From: Pontibacter virosus
GTDB lineage: Bacteria; Bacteroidota; Bacteroidia; Cytophagales; Hymenobacteraceae
DNA: 64,000 bases
Direction of reading: 5' to 3'
Assembly: GCF_003096355.1 (NCBI RefSeq)
Contig: NZ_QEKI01000015.1
Coordinates: 62,001-126,000, forward strand
Part shown: one piece after another, positions 9,698 through 18,450 of the stretch
Numbering within the stretch: the stretch's first letter is position 1
Layout: each line of letters starts with the position of its first letter
Translations under genes and position numbers: made by a program
Notes under the pieces: generated by a model
Seen by the model: the letters and a program-made list of their open reading frames with translations, nothing else
Databases searched by the model: none
Told to the model about the DNA's origin: nothing

Positions 9698-10306
9698 CTA
9701 AGGCTGCACGGCGCCTGGCATACGATTTATGATTTTCTGTACTTCGCTCTTCGCCTTTCCATATCCTGCATCAAAATTCTTTATGGCTCCCTCGGTCCAA
9801 CCGCGCCAGAGCAGCTGCTTTGATTTTGGGTCGATCACGTCTACGATCAGCGTTCCCTGCTTAAACAAGTCCACGGCGCGGTATCCAGGGAGTTGTGCGT
9901 TGCCGTAGCTATACCTGTAGCCGGCCATATACGCGTAACTATATCCGAAGCCCGGACCATAGAGCTCGGCTTTGTCCATCGCATCCGGTACCGACACGCT
10001 CACATCGTAAGCCACCAGCATATCTGGGTTTACGGTGGTCTTAGTATAGCCTTTGCGCTGCAGTTCCTCTTCTATCGCTTTCAGCATGTGCCTCTGCAAA
10101 CTGGGATTAAATTCTGGACCGTAGGCAGGCTGTGCAGGTGGAGTTGGCTGGTACCAGGCGTAGGTTGTCTTCTTACCCAGAATTCCTTCTGATGAACTAA
10201 TACTAGTGGTGTTGTCGATGCCGGAAGTGGCCACACATGAACTAAGAAAAATAGAGCAAAGAAACAGGTATAGCGCTGATGACAGTTTAATTTTTATGCT
10301 TTTCAT
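9698..10306 (-). CDS. DUF4136-family lipoprotein
   Basis: A 202-residue predicted lipoprotein. The N-terminus [18 protein letters not shown] leads into the lipobox LSSC (Cys24). The mature part shows the DUF4136 pattern: [32 protein letters not shown], then [12 protein letters not shown] and a strand-rich end with [20 protein letters not shown]. Function of the family is unknown; it is probably anchored in the outer membrane facing the periplasm. The ATG at 10306 is chosen because it starts the signal peptide; an upstream extension would bury it. Confidence 0.82.
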   Translation of the reverse strand: MKSIKIKLSSALYLFLCSIFLSSCVATSGIDNTTSISSSEGILGKKTTYAWYQPTPPAQPAYGPEFNPSLQRHMLKAIEEELQRKGYTKTTVNPDMLVAYDVSVSVPDAMDKAELYGPGFGYSYAYMAGYRYSYGNAQLPGYRAVDLFKQGTLIVDVIDPKSKQLLWRGWTEGAIKNFDAGYGKAKSEVQKIINRMPGAVQP

Positions 10307-10532
10307 AGTTGAAGTGGGTGTGTGGTCGGCAAGGGTGTGGGGCTTCTCTCCTTCCTCCTTACGCGCGCTTATTTTTAAGGGTGACAAATATCATAGCTTG
10401 CTTTCAAATTTATATATTCTTTTGCGAATAATTAAACATGGCGCCCTGATTTAGGACGCATTATAAACCGAGTGCCTGCCTGGACGTAAGTTAAGCGATA
10501 CTCCCAAAGCATACATTCAAAAACAAAGAACC

Positions 10533-11822
10533 ATGAATCAACTCCAATTGAAGTACACCACAGCTGAAGAAGCGCTTTCTGTTATCAAATCAGGTGATCG
10601 CGTATTTGTGCACGGCAGTGCCGCTACGCCACAGTACCTGCTGCATAAGTTGGCTGAGCGTGCTGATGAACTGCGAAACGTGGAGCTGGTGAGTATTTCT
10701 ACCTTTGGTGACATGCCCTGCGCTGATGAACGTTGCAGTGACGCTTTTTATATCAACTCACTTTTCGTGTCGGCGAACGTGCGTGAGGCCGTGAACAGTG
10801 GCCGAGGGGATTATGTGCCTATTTTCCTGAGCGAAATCCCGAACCTGTTCCGTTCCGGCATCATGCCGCTGGATGTGGCCATCGTGCACGTGTCGCCGCC
10901 CGACCGCCATGGCTTCTGCTCCCTGGGAGTTTCTGTGGACATTGCCCGCCAGGCTGTTATCAGTGCGAAGCACGTCATTGCGCAGGTAAACCCCCAGATG
11001 CCCCGTACCCACGGTGACGCCCTGATCAACATTCGCCGTTTTGATGCGCTGGTGGAGGTGAATGAGCCGCTTCCGGAAGTGGATTATGGCCCGCGCATCA
11101 CCCAAACAGAGGAAACCATAGGTCGCTACATTGCCGAAATGGTAGAAGACGGCGCCACGCTGCAAATGGGAATTGGCGGTATACCGGATGCCACACTCAG
11201 GAGCCTCACCAACCACAAAGGCCTTGGCATTCACACAGAGATGTTCTCTAACGGGGTACTGCCGCTGGTCGAGAAAGGTATCATTACCAACGAGTTCAAG
11301 AAGAAGCACCGGGGCCGCATTGCGACAGGCTTTATTGTGGGCAACCGGGAGCTCTACGATTTTGTGGATGACAACCCGCTGATCACGATGCTCAGTTCTG
11401 ACTATGTGAATGATGTGACTGTCATCCGCTCCAACCCGAAAGTAACTGCCATTAACAGCGCCATTGAGATTGACCTGACCGGCCAGGTGGTGTCTGACTC
11501 CATCGGCACTTACCAGTTTTCAGGTATAGGCGGCCAGATGGACTTTATTCGGGGAGCAGCTTTATCCGATGGCGGGAAGCCAATCATTGCACTGCCGTCC
11601 ATGACGAACAAAGGCATTTCGCGGATCACACCCTACATCAACCAGGGAGCAGGTGTGGTGACGACGCGCGCGCACGTACATTACGTGGTGACGGAATACG
11701 GCGTGGCTTACCTGTACGGTAAAAACCTGCGGCAGCGTGCCAAGGCGTTGATTGAGATTGCCCATCCGGATCACCGTGCCCGCCTGGAGGAGGAAGCACA
11801 TAAGCGATTCAAAAACTTATAG
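10533..11822 (+). CDS. Acetyl-CoA hydrolase/transferase-family CoA-transferase
   Basis: A 429-residue class I CoA-transferase of the Ach1/Cat1/4-hydroxybutyrate CoA-transferase group, moving CoA between acyl-CoA and a carboxylate. Seen: EALSVIKSGDRVFVHGSAATP at the start, the ADVAIVHVSPPD-type segment (PLDVAIVHVSPPDRHGFCSL), GATLQMGIGGIPDATL, and GIGGQMDFIRGA. Also seen is the C-terminal VVTEYGVAYLYGKNLRQRA signature. Whether it acts on acetate, succinate, propionate or 4-hydroxybutyrate cannot be told. A DUF1206 gene follows 35 bp later. Confidence 0.9.
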   Translation: MNQLQLKYTTAEEALSVIKSGDRVFVHGSAATPQYLLHKLAERADELRNVELVSISTFGDMPCADERCSDAFYINSLFVSANVREAVNSGRGDYVPIFLSEIPNLFRSGIMPLDVAIVHVSPPDRHGFCSLGVSVDIARQAVISAKHVIAQVNPQMPRTHGDALINIRRFDALVEVNEPLPEVDYGPRITQTEETIGRYIAEMVEDGATLQMGIGGIPDATLRSLTNHKGLGIHTEMFSNGVLPLVEKGIITNEFKKKHRGRIATGFIVGNRELYDFVDDNPLITMLSSDYVNDVTVIRSNPKVTAINSAIEIDLTGQVVSDSIGTYQFSGIGGQMDFIRGAALSDGGKPIIALPSMTNKGISRITPYINQGAGVVTTRAHVHYVVTEYGVAYLYGKNLRQRAKALIEIAHPDHRARLEEEAHKRFKNL

Positions 11823-11857
11823 GCACGATACTAAACTTTAGCCTCGGGTTTTCGTGT

Positions 11858-12727
11858 ATGGGAAGGTTAAATACTCACTATATGGATATTTCTATCTCGC
11901 CTTCCCGTATACCTGCCCCCCGCCCGGAGTGGGTCGTGCGATTCGCCCGCATTGGTCTGATCGCTAAAGGAATCGTGTACTGCCTGGTTGGAGCGCTTGC
12001 CTTTATGGCGGCTTTCGAACTTGGCGGTCAGACAGAGCAGGGAGCCGGCAAGACCGGGGTTTTTCAGTTCATTCTGGAGCAGCCTTATGGCAAGGTGCTG
12101 CTTGCGATCGTGGTGGCTGGTATGCTGTGCTATACCTTGTGGCGCTTCATACAGGCCATCCGCGACACGGAGGAGAAGGGAACGGATGCTAAAGGTATAG
12201 GAAAGCGTATCGGCTACGCATTTAGTGGAGCAGTCTACGGAGCACTTGCCTTCACAGCCGCGCAACTGCTGCTTGGCAACGGCGGAGGTGGCAACGGAGC
12301 GGATTCACGCCAAACGTTGGCGCGTGAGTTGCTGTCGCAGCCTTTTGGGCAGTGGTTGCTTGGAGCTGTGGCTGTTGGCACCATGGTGATGGGCATTTAC
12401 CAGTTTTACCGTGCCTACTCCGGTAAGTACATGAACAAAGTACAGGCACAGCAGCTAAAGCCGGAAATTAGAACCTCGCTCATACGGGCCGGACTAGTGG
12501 GGTATATCGCCCGCGGGGTGGTTTGGCTGATCATTGGCTACCTGCTTTTACGCGCCGCACTGACTTCAAATTCCAAGGAGGCAGGCAGTAGTTCTCAGGC
12601 CTTTCAGTTTCTGGAGGAGGCTTCCTATGGCTCCTTCCTGTTGGGGATTTTGGCTTTGGGCTTGATCTGCTACGGCGTATTCATGTTTGTGCGAGCCAAA
12701 TGTGAGGTCATCAACACGAAGGGCTAA
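11858..12727 (+). CDS. DUF1206 membrane protein
   Basis: An integral membrane protein of up to 289 residues built from three repeats of paired hydrophobic helices. Each repeat opens with a R-x-G-(L/Y)-x-A-(K/R)-G pattern: FARIGLIAKGIVYCLVGALA, GYAFSGAVYGALAF, and RAGLVGYIARGVVWLIIG. That triplicated layout is the DUF1206 hallmark. Function is unknown. Two start codons are possible: ATG 11858, or ATG 11882 (MDISISPSRIPAP), which has a GGAAGG upstream; the downstream one would trim eight residues. Confidence 0.85.
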   Translation: MGRLNTHYMDISISPSRIPAPRPEWVVRFARIGLIAKGIVYCLVGALAFMAAFELGGQTEQGAGKTGVFQFILEQPYGKVLLAIVVAGMLCYTLWRFIQAIRDTEEKGTDAKGIGKRIGYAFSGAVYGALAFTAAQLLLGNGGGGNGADSRQTLARELLSQPFGQWLLGAVAVGTMVMGIYQFYRAYSGKYMNKVQAQQLKPEIRTSLIRAGLVGYIARGVVWLIIGYLLLRAALTSNSKEAGSSSQAFQFLEEASYGSFLLGILALGLICYGVFMFVRAKCEVINTKG

Positions 12728-13031
12728 CCATGCCAACCTTAGAATGACGGAATGCTCGACGATATGAATATGTAGATGCCCCGTCACCATTGTCACAAAG
12801 TACAAGTCGGAACTCATACCTTAAACTTCTCTCTTGATTTTTTCTATGTAGCCGCATCAAAGTGTGAAGGCAGTATTAAGTAATGTAAAGTACTGAACCG
12901 AGGCGAATTATAACATTATTCTGAAATGCTGATTAAGCCATACAGTTAAACCAAAATTGGGACGGAATCTGTTATCAGGATATAACATTTAAGTTATATT
13001 TGACTCAAACTTTGCAACTATCCCACAGCTG
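12728..13031. other. Gene-free spacer upstream of the NtrC-type regulator
   Basis: About 300 bp of A+T-rich DNA with no credible reading frame. Its only recognisable signal is a TATATTTG near the 3' end, described separately. Confidence 0.6.
12995..13002 (+). promoter_or_regulatory. Candidate -7 element for the NtrC-type regulator gene
   Basis: TATATTTG matches TAnnTTTG exactly, 29 bp before the ATG at 13032. A matching -33 TTTG is not evident. Confidence 0.35.
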
Positions 13032-14390
13032 ATGACAAACGGTTCCTTTAAAATATTCATTCTGGATGACGATATCTGGTATAGCGAATTGCTGGAATAC
13101 CACCTTTCGCTGAATCCAGACTATGAAATCCGCAGGTTTCACTCAGCCAACGATTGTCTTGCCAACATGCACCTGCAGCCCAATGTGGTGACGCTTGACT
13201 ACTCGCTGCCAGACAAAAACGGTTCGGAGGTTCTCAAACGCATCAAAGAACAGAGCCCCGATGTACAGGTCGTGGTTATTTCAGGTCAGGAGGATGTGGC
13301 CACTGCTGTAGATCTGCTCAAACTGGGCGCCTATGACTATATTGTAAAGGACGAAGACACACCGGAACGACTTTGGAACACGATCAACAAGATACGGGAA
13401 AATGTGTCATTGCGTGAAGAGATCGACCACCTGAAACAGGAGATCGGGCAGAAATACGATTTTGGCAAAGTGATCATTGGCAACAGTGATGCCATCAAAA
13501 AGGTGTTTAACCTGATGGACAAAGCGACTAAAACCAATATTACGGTGTCAGTACACGGCGAGACGGGTACGGGCAAGGAATTGGTGGCCAAAGCGATACA
13601 CTATAACAGCACCCGTAAAAGAGCGCCCTATGTGGCTGTAAACGTGGCGGCTATACCGCGCGAACTGATTGAGAGCGAATTGTTTGGCCACGAAAAGGGC
13701 GCCTTTACCGGAGCTGTTTCACGCCGCCTGGGTAAGTTTGAAGAAGCGAACAAGGGTACTATCTTTCTCGATGAAATCGGAGAACTGGATATTAGCCTGC
13801 AGTCTAAATTGCTGCGCGTGCTGCAGGAAAAAGAAATTACACGGGTAGGTGGCAACGCTGTAGTGCCGGTGGATGTGCGCATTATTGTGGCTACCCACAA
13901 AAACCTGGCTGAGGAAGTAAAAAAAGGTCGGTTCAGAGAAGATTTGTACTACCGATTGCTGGGTCTGCCTATCCAACTGCCGCCTTTGCGTGAGCGAGGG
14001 AGCGATATTCTGGTGCTGGCAAAATTTTTTATTGACGCTTTCGTCAAAGAAAACGGAATGGGTCGCAAACACCTGTCGCCTGAAGCGCAGCAGAAACTCC
14101 TCTCCTATGCTTTTCCGGGCAACGTGCGCGAGCTGAAGGCCCTGGCAGAACTGGCTGTTGTGCTGGCTGATGAAGACACAATACAGGAACAGGATATCAA
14201 TTTTTCCGCCAGTCACACCGAAAGGGATTTCCTGGCCGAAGAACGCAGCTTAAAGGAATACACTACTGCCATCATTCAACGTTTTCTGGACAGATACGAT
14301 TATAATGTACTGCTAGTAGCTGACAAACTCGATATCGGCAAATCAACAATTTATCGGATGATCCAGAGCCATGAGCTCACGGTGAAGTAA
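13032..14390 (+). CDS. Sigma-54-dependent response regulator (NtrC family)
   Basis: A 452-residue transcription activator that opens sigma-54 promoters after phosphorylation. An N-terminal receiver domain (about 5-120) carries the acidic pair in FILDDDIW and the phospho-acceptor Asp56 in VTLDYSLPD. The AAA+ domain has the Walker A GETGTGKELVAKAI, the sigma-54 contact loop GAFTGA at residues 223-228, Walker B GTIFLDEIGEL, and the R-finger region FREDLYYRL. The Fis-type HTH is at the C-terminus (YNVLLVADKLDIGKSTIYRM). It converges with two histidine kinase genes, likely but unproven partners. Confidence 0.95.
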   Translation: MTNGSFKIFILDDDIWYSELLEYHLSLNPDYEIRRFHSANDCLANMHLQPNVVTLDYSLPDKNGSEVLKRIKEQSPDVQVVVISGQEDVATAVDLLKLGAYDYIVKDEDTPERLWNTINKIRENVSLREEIDHLKQEIGQKYDFGKVIIGNSDAIKKVFNLMDKATKTNITVSVHGETGTGKELVAKAIHYNSTRKRAPYVAVNVAAIPRELIESELFGHEKGAFTGAVSRRLGKFEEANKGTIFLDEIGELDISLQSKLLRVLQEKEITRVGGNAVVPVDVRIIVATHKNLAEEVKKGRFREDLYYRLLGLPIQLPPLRERGSDILVLAKFFIDAFVKENGMGRKHLSPEAQQKLLSYAFPGNVRELKALAELAVVLADEDTIQEQDINFSASHTERDFLAEERSLKEYTTAIIQRFLDRYDYNVLLVADKLDIGKSTIYRMIQSHELTVK

Positions 14391-14447
14391 GGTATAGCAC
14401 ACGGGTTACGACATGTATGCGGCTGGCTTAGGTATGCAGGTAAAAAT

Positions 14448-15545
14448 TTACTGAGTGGGAAGCGTGATGGTAAACGTGGAGCCTTTGTCTAACTCGCTTT
14501 CAACTTTGATCTGCCCACCCATCAACCTGACCTGCTGATTCACAATATACAATCCCAGGCCGTTGCCTTCCGCTGCCTTCGGAGCAAATCTCCTGTGCAT
14601 CTGAAACAACTCTTTGCCTATACCCGCCAGGTTCATACCGATGCCATTGTCCTTCACTGAAATGGTGATGAGCCCATTGTGCAGGAAAGCTGACACTTGG
14701 ACTACTGTTTGGCGGTTTGGACTACGGTATTTTATTGCATTGGAGATCAGATTGCGGATAATGCTGTTGAAATAAGCCTTGATAGTCTGTATATGGATGT
14801 TATCCGCCACTTCCTGCTCTACGACTGCGCCCGCCTGCCGGATCTCTTCCTGAAAGAAATTGACAATACGCTTTATCGTTTTTTTGACGTCCACCGCTTC
14901 TTTGCTTTCCTTCCCTGTCGACTGCAACGCAATCAATTCGTTCAGGTCGCGCAGCATTACGTCAACCGATTCCACGGTGTGCAACAAATAGCGTTTCACT
15001 TCTTTTTCTTTGCTCTCGGGGAGGCTTCCGTTCAGTAGCCTTGCAAAACCTAGTGCGTTAGCAACCGGCTTGCGCATGTCATGGGCCAGTATCTTCCGGA
15101 AGATCTCCAACTCGTCGTTATGCATTTGTAGTAGTGCCATGTATTGCTCGAGCTCTAATTCTTTCTGTTTCTTTTCAGTAATGTCTTTGGCGATTCCGAA
15201 AATAGCGAGGATGCGGTCATCATTTTTGAGTGGGAAATTGGTGACGTCCAGGTGTCTAAAACCACTTTTGGTGACAATAGAGGTTTCGTAGCGCTGTGGT
15301 TTATCCTGAATGGATTCAAGAAAGCGCTCCTTTGTAAAAGCTTTCATACGCTCTTCGATGAGTGGTTCAAAACTCTGGCCGATGAGCGTCTCCCGGTCAT
15401 GCCCGGTAATGCGGCACACTTCGTCATTTACCATCATGAAATTCCCCTCCAGATCCAGTAAGTAAATGGCATCCGGATGATTGAGAAAGAGCGTCTGGTT
15501 AAGTTTTTCGAACTGATACAGCTCTAGTTCTTTATTTATATCCAT
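14448..15545 (-). CDS. PAS-domain sensor histidine kinase
   Basis: About 365 residues, with no membrane span, so cytoplasmic. One PAS domain (NHPDAIYLLDLEGNFMMVND through GIAKDITEKKQKELE), then the DHp helix with the phospho-acceptor His in FRKILAHDMRKPVANALGFA. The ATPase domain follows, with the N-box RNLISNAIKYRSPNRQ, the G1 box ISVKDNGIGMN and the G2 box GNGLGLYIVNQQV. I prefer the ATG at 15545 (MDINKELEL); an upstream ATG at 15602 would add 19 residues of unconvincing composition. It is convergent with the NtrC-type regulator and collinear with the next kinase. Confidence 0.9.
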   Translation of the reverse strand: MDINKELELYQFEKLNQTLFLNHPDAIYLLDLEGNFMMVNDEVCRITGHDRETLIGQSFEPLIEERMKAFTKERFLESIQDKPQRYETSIVTKSGFRHLDVTNFPLKNDDRILAIFGIAKDITEKKQKELELEQYMALLQMHNDELEIFRKILAHDMRKPVANALGFARLLNGSLPESKEKEVKRYLLHTVESVDVMLRDLNELIALQSTGKESKEAVDVKKTIKRIVNFFQEEIRQAGAVVEQEVADNIHIQTIKAYFNSIIRNLISNAIKYRSPNRQTVVQVSAFLHNGLITISVKDNGIGMNLAGIGKELFQMHRRFAPKAAEGNGLGLYIVNQQVRLMGGQIKVESELDKGSTFTITLPTQ

Positions 15546-15796
15546 CGGTAATGGGATATCTGCAGTAGTCAAATGGGCTCGTATCTTATCGTACGGGCAC
15601 AAGCAGGAATTGACGTAATTTAAAGACTTATCTCCTCAAATTTTTTAGTAAAGGCCTTATCTCCGGCGCAATCTACTCCAACAGGAACAGACACCAGTAG
15701 CAAACGGTCGCATTTGCTAACAGGTATACAGAGTTGTGGCCAAACTTTAGGCCTGGCGTAGCATTGCCATCGTCATTTAAGCAGCATCTACCAAGC

Positions 15797-17980
15797 TTAG
15801 GCTTTGAATTGAATTTTGAAACTGGTGCCTCTGCCTGGTTCTGATGTCACTTTGATCTTTCCCTTCAGTATGTCCAAATAAGTTTTGACCAAAAACAAGC
15901 CTATGCCTCTGCCCTGGTAGCCAACATGAAACCGCTTGTAGATTTTGAACAGGTCCTCTCCCACCTGGTGCATGTTCATGCCTACACCATTGTCACTTAT
16001 TTTGAGTGTCACGGTTTCCTTTTTCCTGCTGGCAGAAATAGTAAGATCGAGTGGTTTGTCCTTTTGCCTGAACTTAATTGCGTTTGAGATCAGGTTCTTG
16101 AGAATCTCCAGCAGGTATGCCTTGTTGGAGACTAATTTGATTTCAGAATCTACGGTTACTTGAAGGTTGCAGGGTTGGCGGTTGAGTTTATATTCCATCA
16201 GGGTGATCGCTTCGTCCACTATCCTTGCCAGGTATACCTCTTCGCGTTGCAGGTCCTCGTGCTGGTCGCGTATGGAAAGCACATGGTTCATGTCGCGAAT
16301 GACCGTATCCAGGTTGTGTGCAGATAATTTTATTTTCTGTATGAGCTGATCATACATGGCGTCACGCTTATCGATGCGGCCCATTAGACTCGACAGCCCC
16401 ATGATGTTGGCAGCCGGAGCCCGAAGGTTATGCGATACCATATAGCTGAAGTGCTGCAGGTCGTGGTTCTGGCGAAACAATTCACGGGTTGCCTCTATCA
16501 GTTCCTCTTCTTTTGCTTTTCGAGCTGTAATGTCTGTCCGGATCGAGATGAACCTAATAAGGTCTCCATGCTCGTCATGGACTGGCGTGATCTCCAGGAA
16601 AAACCAGATTTTTTTGCCGTCTTTTGTATAATTAAGTATTTCACCCCTGAAAGGCTTGCCATTGGCAATGTGCTTCCGGATCTTGTTTAATGTTTTAGGA
16701 TCTGTCTCCTCACCTGACAGCAATGCTGTAGAGTCCCGAAGTATGATCTCGCTCAAGGTATAGCCTGTTACGCTTTCGAATGCTTCATTTGCCCATTCAA
16801 TCTGCCCCCGTTTGTTTTTGATAAGAATACAGGTATTTGTCTTGCTGGCAACCAACGATAGTTTTTCAAGTCGGTCCTGCTCCTTTTTCTTTTCCGTTAT
16901 ATCCACAAAATGAACAGAGATGTCTTCCCCAGTTGGGTATATCTGTAGGTTGATGGTAGTGGCTTCGTGATGCGGAGAGGACGTTTCCATGACAGCCGGC
17001 ATACCTGTTTGGGCCACCTGCAGGCAAGTTTTGAAAAAACTGCCGTTCACCGCATCTGGAAACAAATCCCATATCTTCTTACCAAGGAGGTCTGTCTTAG
17101 AAATACCCAGATACTGGCAGTAATGATTGTTGGCATAGGTATAGCGCCACTCCCGATCGAGCGAGAAGAAAGACTCCGGCAAACGTTCCATGATACTGTG
17201 CAACTGTTTGGACTGCGCCGCTGTGTAGCTTTCGTATTTTTTCTGCAACGTAATATCGCGGGCTATACCTTGTATCTTCACAATGTCATTTCCTATCACC
17301 ACGGGCACAACGGCAATAGTCAGGTACACTTCCTCCTGTTCAGGTTTTACGATCGACAGTTCCACCTGGTGTGCGTTCCCCTCCAGTGCTCTTACAAAGG
17401 CATTCAGCGCGATCGGAAGGTCTTTTTCATGCACCAAATCACGGAAGTGCATGCCTTTTATTTCTTCCGGCCCATAGCCTGCCAGCTTAGGGAAGTTTTT
17501 GTTGACGAGTGTAAAAAAGCCGCCCCTGTCCAGCTCGAATACCGCATCAGGGTGATTATGAAACAGGGACTCGTAATGCGCCTGCGACCGAAATTGTTGT
17601 CGCTCCACCTCTACCCGATCTGTTATATCAATTGAGTTGGTCACAAAGCCCCGCACTTCCGGATTATCCGACATATTGGTAATACGGCATTGTAACCAGC
17701 GCCAGCTTCCGTTTAGGTGCCTGAAGCGGAAATTTGGCAGGTTGGTTGTCCTGTTAAATAGGGCACTTCCCAAAGCGGATGCAACCAGAGGCTGGTCGTC
17801 GGGGTGAATGAATTCAAAAGCCGAGCGAGAAACCAGGTCTGCTGGTTGATAGCCTAGTAAGCTTCGGATGGAGCCGCCAACAAATTGGTAGTTGCCTGAG
17901 GCATCTATGACAGAAAACAACTCGCCACTGCTATCCATTATTGAGCTGATGAATTTTTCCTTCAGGCGGGCAAATTTCAT
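15797..17980 (-). CDS. Multi-PAS sensor histidine kinase
   Basis: A 727-residue soluble kinase. Four PAS/PAC units in order: about 12-125 (IDASGNYQFVGGSIRSLLGY), 135-255 (FELDRGGFFTLVNKNFPKLA), 265-375 (FSLDREWRYTYANNHYCQYL) and 385-500 (IKNKRGQIEWANEAFESVTG). A DHp helix with the His in FSYMVSHNLRAPAANIMG follows, then the ATPase with LKNLISNAIKFRQ, ISDNGVGMN and GRGIGLFLVKTYLDI. It has no receiver domain, so it must signal to a separate regulator; the NtrC-type protein nearby is a candidate. The ligand of the PAS units is unknown. Confidence 0.92.
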   Translation of the reverse strand: MKFARLKEKFISSIMDSSGELFSVIDASGNYQFVGGSIRSLLGYQPADLVSRSAFEFIHPDDQPLVASALGSALFNRTTNLPNFRFRHLNGSWRWLQCRITNMSDNPEVRGFVTNSIDITDRVEVERQQFRSQAHYESLFHNHPDAVFELDRGGFFTLVNKNFPKLAGYGPEEIKGMHFRDLVHEKDLPIALNAFVRALEGNAHQVELSIVKPEQEEVYLTIAVVPVVIGNDIVKIQGIARDITLQKKYESYTAAQSKQLHSIMERLPESFFSLDREWRYTYANNHYCQYLGISKTDLLGKKIWDLFPDAVNGSFFKTCLQVAQTGMPAVMETSSPHHEATTINLQIYPTGEDISVHFVDITEKKKEQDRLEKLSLVASKTNTCILIKNKRGQIEWANEAFESVTGYTLSEIILRDSTALLSGEETDPKTLNKIRKHIANGKPFRGEILNYTKDGKKIWFFLEITPVHDEHGDLIRFISIRTDITARKAKEEELIEATRELFRQNHDLQHFSYMVSHNLRAPAANIMGLSSLMGRIDKRDAMYDQLIQKIKLSAHNLDTVIRDMNHVLSIRDQHEDLQREEVYLARIVDEAITLMEYKLNRQPCNLQVTVDSEIKLVSNKAYLLEILKNLISNAIKFRQKDKPLDLTISASRKKETVTLKISDNGVGMNMHQVGEDLFKIYKRFHVGYQGRGIGLFLVKTYLDILKGKIKVTSEPGRGTSFKIQFKA

Positions 17981-18450
17981 AAGGGTAAATGTTCTGCTAC
18001 TTTGCTATATTTTGTTTGATTTAAAGTTTGCCCATTTTTTTAAAAAATGAAATAAACAAAATTTCAAATAAATATAATTTATTCTATAATCAGCAGGCAT
18101 CTTTGTTTTTAAGCAACCATTTGCCCTTTTGATAAATAATAGGAACTGAAACAACTCTCTAAAAATGCTATAGGCTGCTGTTTTTTTGAAAATTCCAGAA
18201 TAGTATTCTGCTGTTGTGTCAAAATCATAACACGAGCTGTATAGCACTGCAGAATACTATTATCGCCTAATCTAAAAGATGGTAACCCGAAGGTATAGCA
18301 CAGACATTAGACTGGAAGGAACTTGTATTTAGAAAATAAATTATTCTGTTTAGTACTAAAATTATCTTCCTACATTGATTGTTACCTCAATGAAAAACAA
18401 TAATTTGCGGGTAAATCCGCTTTCCTTTTTACTCGGATTTTATTGATTGC
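17981..18450. other. A+T-rich spacer between divergent kinase genes
   Basis: About 470 bp, the longest gene-free stretch in the signalling island. It must hold the promoters of the minus-strand kinase pair and the plus-strand hybrid kinase, but no clear TAnnTTTG/TTTG pair is visible. It contains a perfect 13-bp inverted repeat (listed separately) and a small GCGG-gtaaat-CCGC hairpin at 18407-18420. Confidence 0.6.
18199..18261. repeat. 13-bp perfect inverted repeat, 37-bp loop
   Basis: AATAGTATTCTGC (18199-18211) is exactly inverted as GCAGAATACTATT (18249-18261). The left arm also forms its own near-palindrome CAGAATAGTATTCTG. It could be an operator for paired dimers upstream of the hybrid kinase, or an RNA hairpin; the function is not determined. 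Confidence 0.6.

Noticed and set aside
18005-18247. Small A+T-rich frame on the minus strand
   Set aside because: Composition and residues look like spacer DNA; it has no family match that I recognise and no start signal.
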